A stretch of 5,270 bases of DNA, from NCBI GenBank assembly GCA_902406135.1, contig CABPCX010000150.1, positions 1-5,270 on the forward strand, written 5' to 3'. Under the pieces are notes generated by a model, which was not told the origin of the DNA, did not search any database, and saw only the letters and a list, made by a program, of their open reading frames with translations. Numbering within the stretch: position 1 is the stretch's first letter; every line of letters starts with the position of its first letter. The DNA is from an uncultured Eubacteriales bacterium (lineage in GTDB: Bacteria > Bacillota > Clostridia > Lachnospirales > Anaerotignaceae). Positions 4,656-5,270 of the stretch are shown here, in pieces. A program made the position numbers and the translations under genes.

Positions 4656-5270
4656 ATGCAGAAAATATGGAGTAAAACACTTATACCCGGTGAAAAATGG
4701 TCAGGAAATATCGGAAGAGGAAAATATATACACTTTAAGACTTTAGGCGACAACGCTAACGTATCTATGCTTATGTACAATATGAGGGACGTTTCCGAAA
4801 GATACAATATGCCCGACACCCTCAAAGCGCAGTTTACGGCATATCTTTCCCAGGGCAATGTTCTTATGAGCGATAACGGCAGAGTTATGGCAAGCATCGT
4901 ACAGGACAGTGTTGGCTGGCATGATTCCCTTTCGGGATATACCACAAGAAAAATGACCGACGAAAGATACGGCGCTACCTTCTATCAGAGGGACCGCAAA
5001 GAAGATTATGAGGCATATCAGCAGTATAAAAGTCCTTGGCTTCGCTGCGGTGAAGAAAACTTTGAAATGGAACTTGTAAGAAATAATATGGGAAAACGTG
5101 ACCTTGTACCCTGTGTAAATCTTTTCTCAAAGGTATATATCGAAGATGACGGAAGCATGCATTATGCCCTTGGAAACAGCAAGGCAGGCGACACAGTCAC
5201 ATTAAGAACAGATATGGACATAATCCTCATCGTATCCAATACACCCAACCCCTTGGACAAGAGAACTTCA
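4656..5270 (+). CDS. DUF1989 urea carboxylase-associated protein (carboxyguanidine deiminase subunit), cut by window edge
   Basis: 205 codons are open to the right edge with no stop, so the C-terminus is missing; family members are usually about 210-250 residues. It resembles the urea amidolyase-associated proteins of guanidine clusters, whose two paralogues form the carboxyguanidine deiminase CgdAB that converts carboxyguanidine to allophanate and ammonia. Family landmarks are ERYNMPDTLKAQ (48-59), SDNGRVMASI (72-81), GWHDSLSGY (87-95), KRDLVPCVNLFSKV (147-160) with C153, and SNTPNPLD (194-201). The pattern fits the UAAP1-type member better, but which Cgd subunit it is was not settled, so no symbol is given. 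ATG 4656 has AGAAGG 7 nt upstream and gives the usual short lead before the W-x(n)-P-G start; an in-frame ATG at 4638 is possible. It lies directly behind the guanidine-I riboswitch; the partner subunit and carboxylase are expected downstream. Confidence 0.92.
   Translation, partial: MQKIWSKTLIPGEKWSGNIGRGKYIHFKTLGDNANVSMLMYNMRDVSERYNMPDTLKAQFTAYLSQGNVLMSDNGRVMASIVQDSVGWHDSLSGYTTRKMTDERYGATFYQRDRKEDYEAYQQYKSPWLRCGEENFEMELVRNNMGKRDLVPCVNLFSKVYIEDDGSMHYALGNSKAGDTVTLRTDMDIILIVSNTPNPLDKRTS

Noticed and set aside
4649..4945. Minus-strand open frame of 98 codons
   Set aside because: It lies opposite the DUF1989 gene, which has clear family motifs and a riboswitch in front.

Overview
The window looks like a nitrogen-scavenging locus from an anaerobic, moderately AT-rich Bacillota, most likely a clostridium of the Lachnospiraceae type. 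This rests on near-consensus sigma-A promoters, strong AGGAGG-type ribosome binding sites, intrinsic terminators, a Ser/Glu-rich lipoprotein linker and a guanidine-I (ykkC) riboswitch. No rRNA, tRNA, CRISPR array, insertion sequence or attachment site is visible.

The locus has two divergent arms. The minus-strand arm starts from a promoter at 3018-3046. Its ~240-nt structured leader (about 3011 to 2772) holds two long hairpins and then an intrinsic terminator. It then encodes two PII-type nitrogen regulators (2771-2445 and 2429-2070), a NitT/TauT-type ABC permease (2049-1270), its ATPase (1269-445) and the first 97 codons of an allophanate hydrolase (from 292, running off the left edge). The plus-strand arm starts from a promoter at 3158-3186, followed almost at once by a terminator hairpin. 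It encodes the matching substrate-binding lipoprotein (3403-4452). Next come a likely promoter overlapping the end of that gene, a guanidine-I riboswitch with its expression-platform terminator (4501-4613), and a DUF1989 'urea carboxylase-associated' protein (from 4656, running off the right edge).

Together the genes read as guanidine uptake and breakdown. Guanidine would be imported by the lipoprotein/permease/ATPase system and carboxylated by a guanidine (formerly 'urea') carboxylase, expected just beyond the right edge. Carboxyguanidine would then be deiminated by the DUF1989 pair (one member seen here) to allophanate, which allophanate hydrolase splits to ammonia and CO2. The riboswitch supports guanidine rather than urea as the signal. 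The substrate of the transporter is inferred from context, not shown by its sequence.

The most unusual parts are the pair of NifI1/NifI2-like PII proteins leading a transporter operon, and the unidentified structured leader with a terminator in front of them. That leader also contains an alternative hairpin with an ANTAR-like hexaloop that would compete with the terminator.
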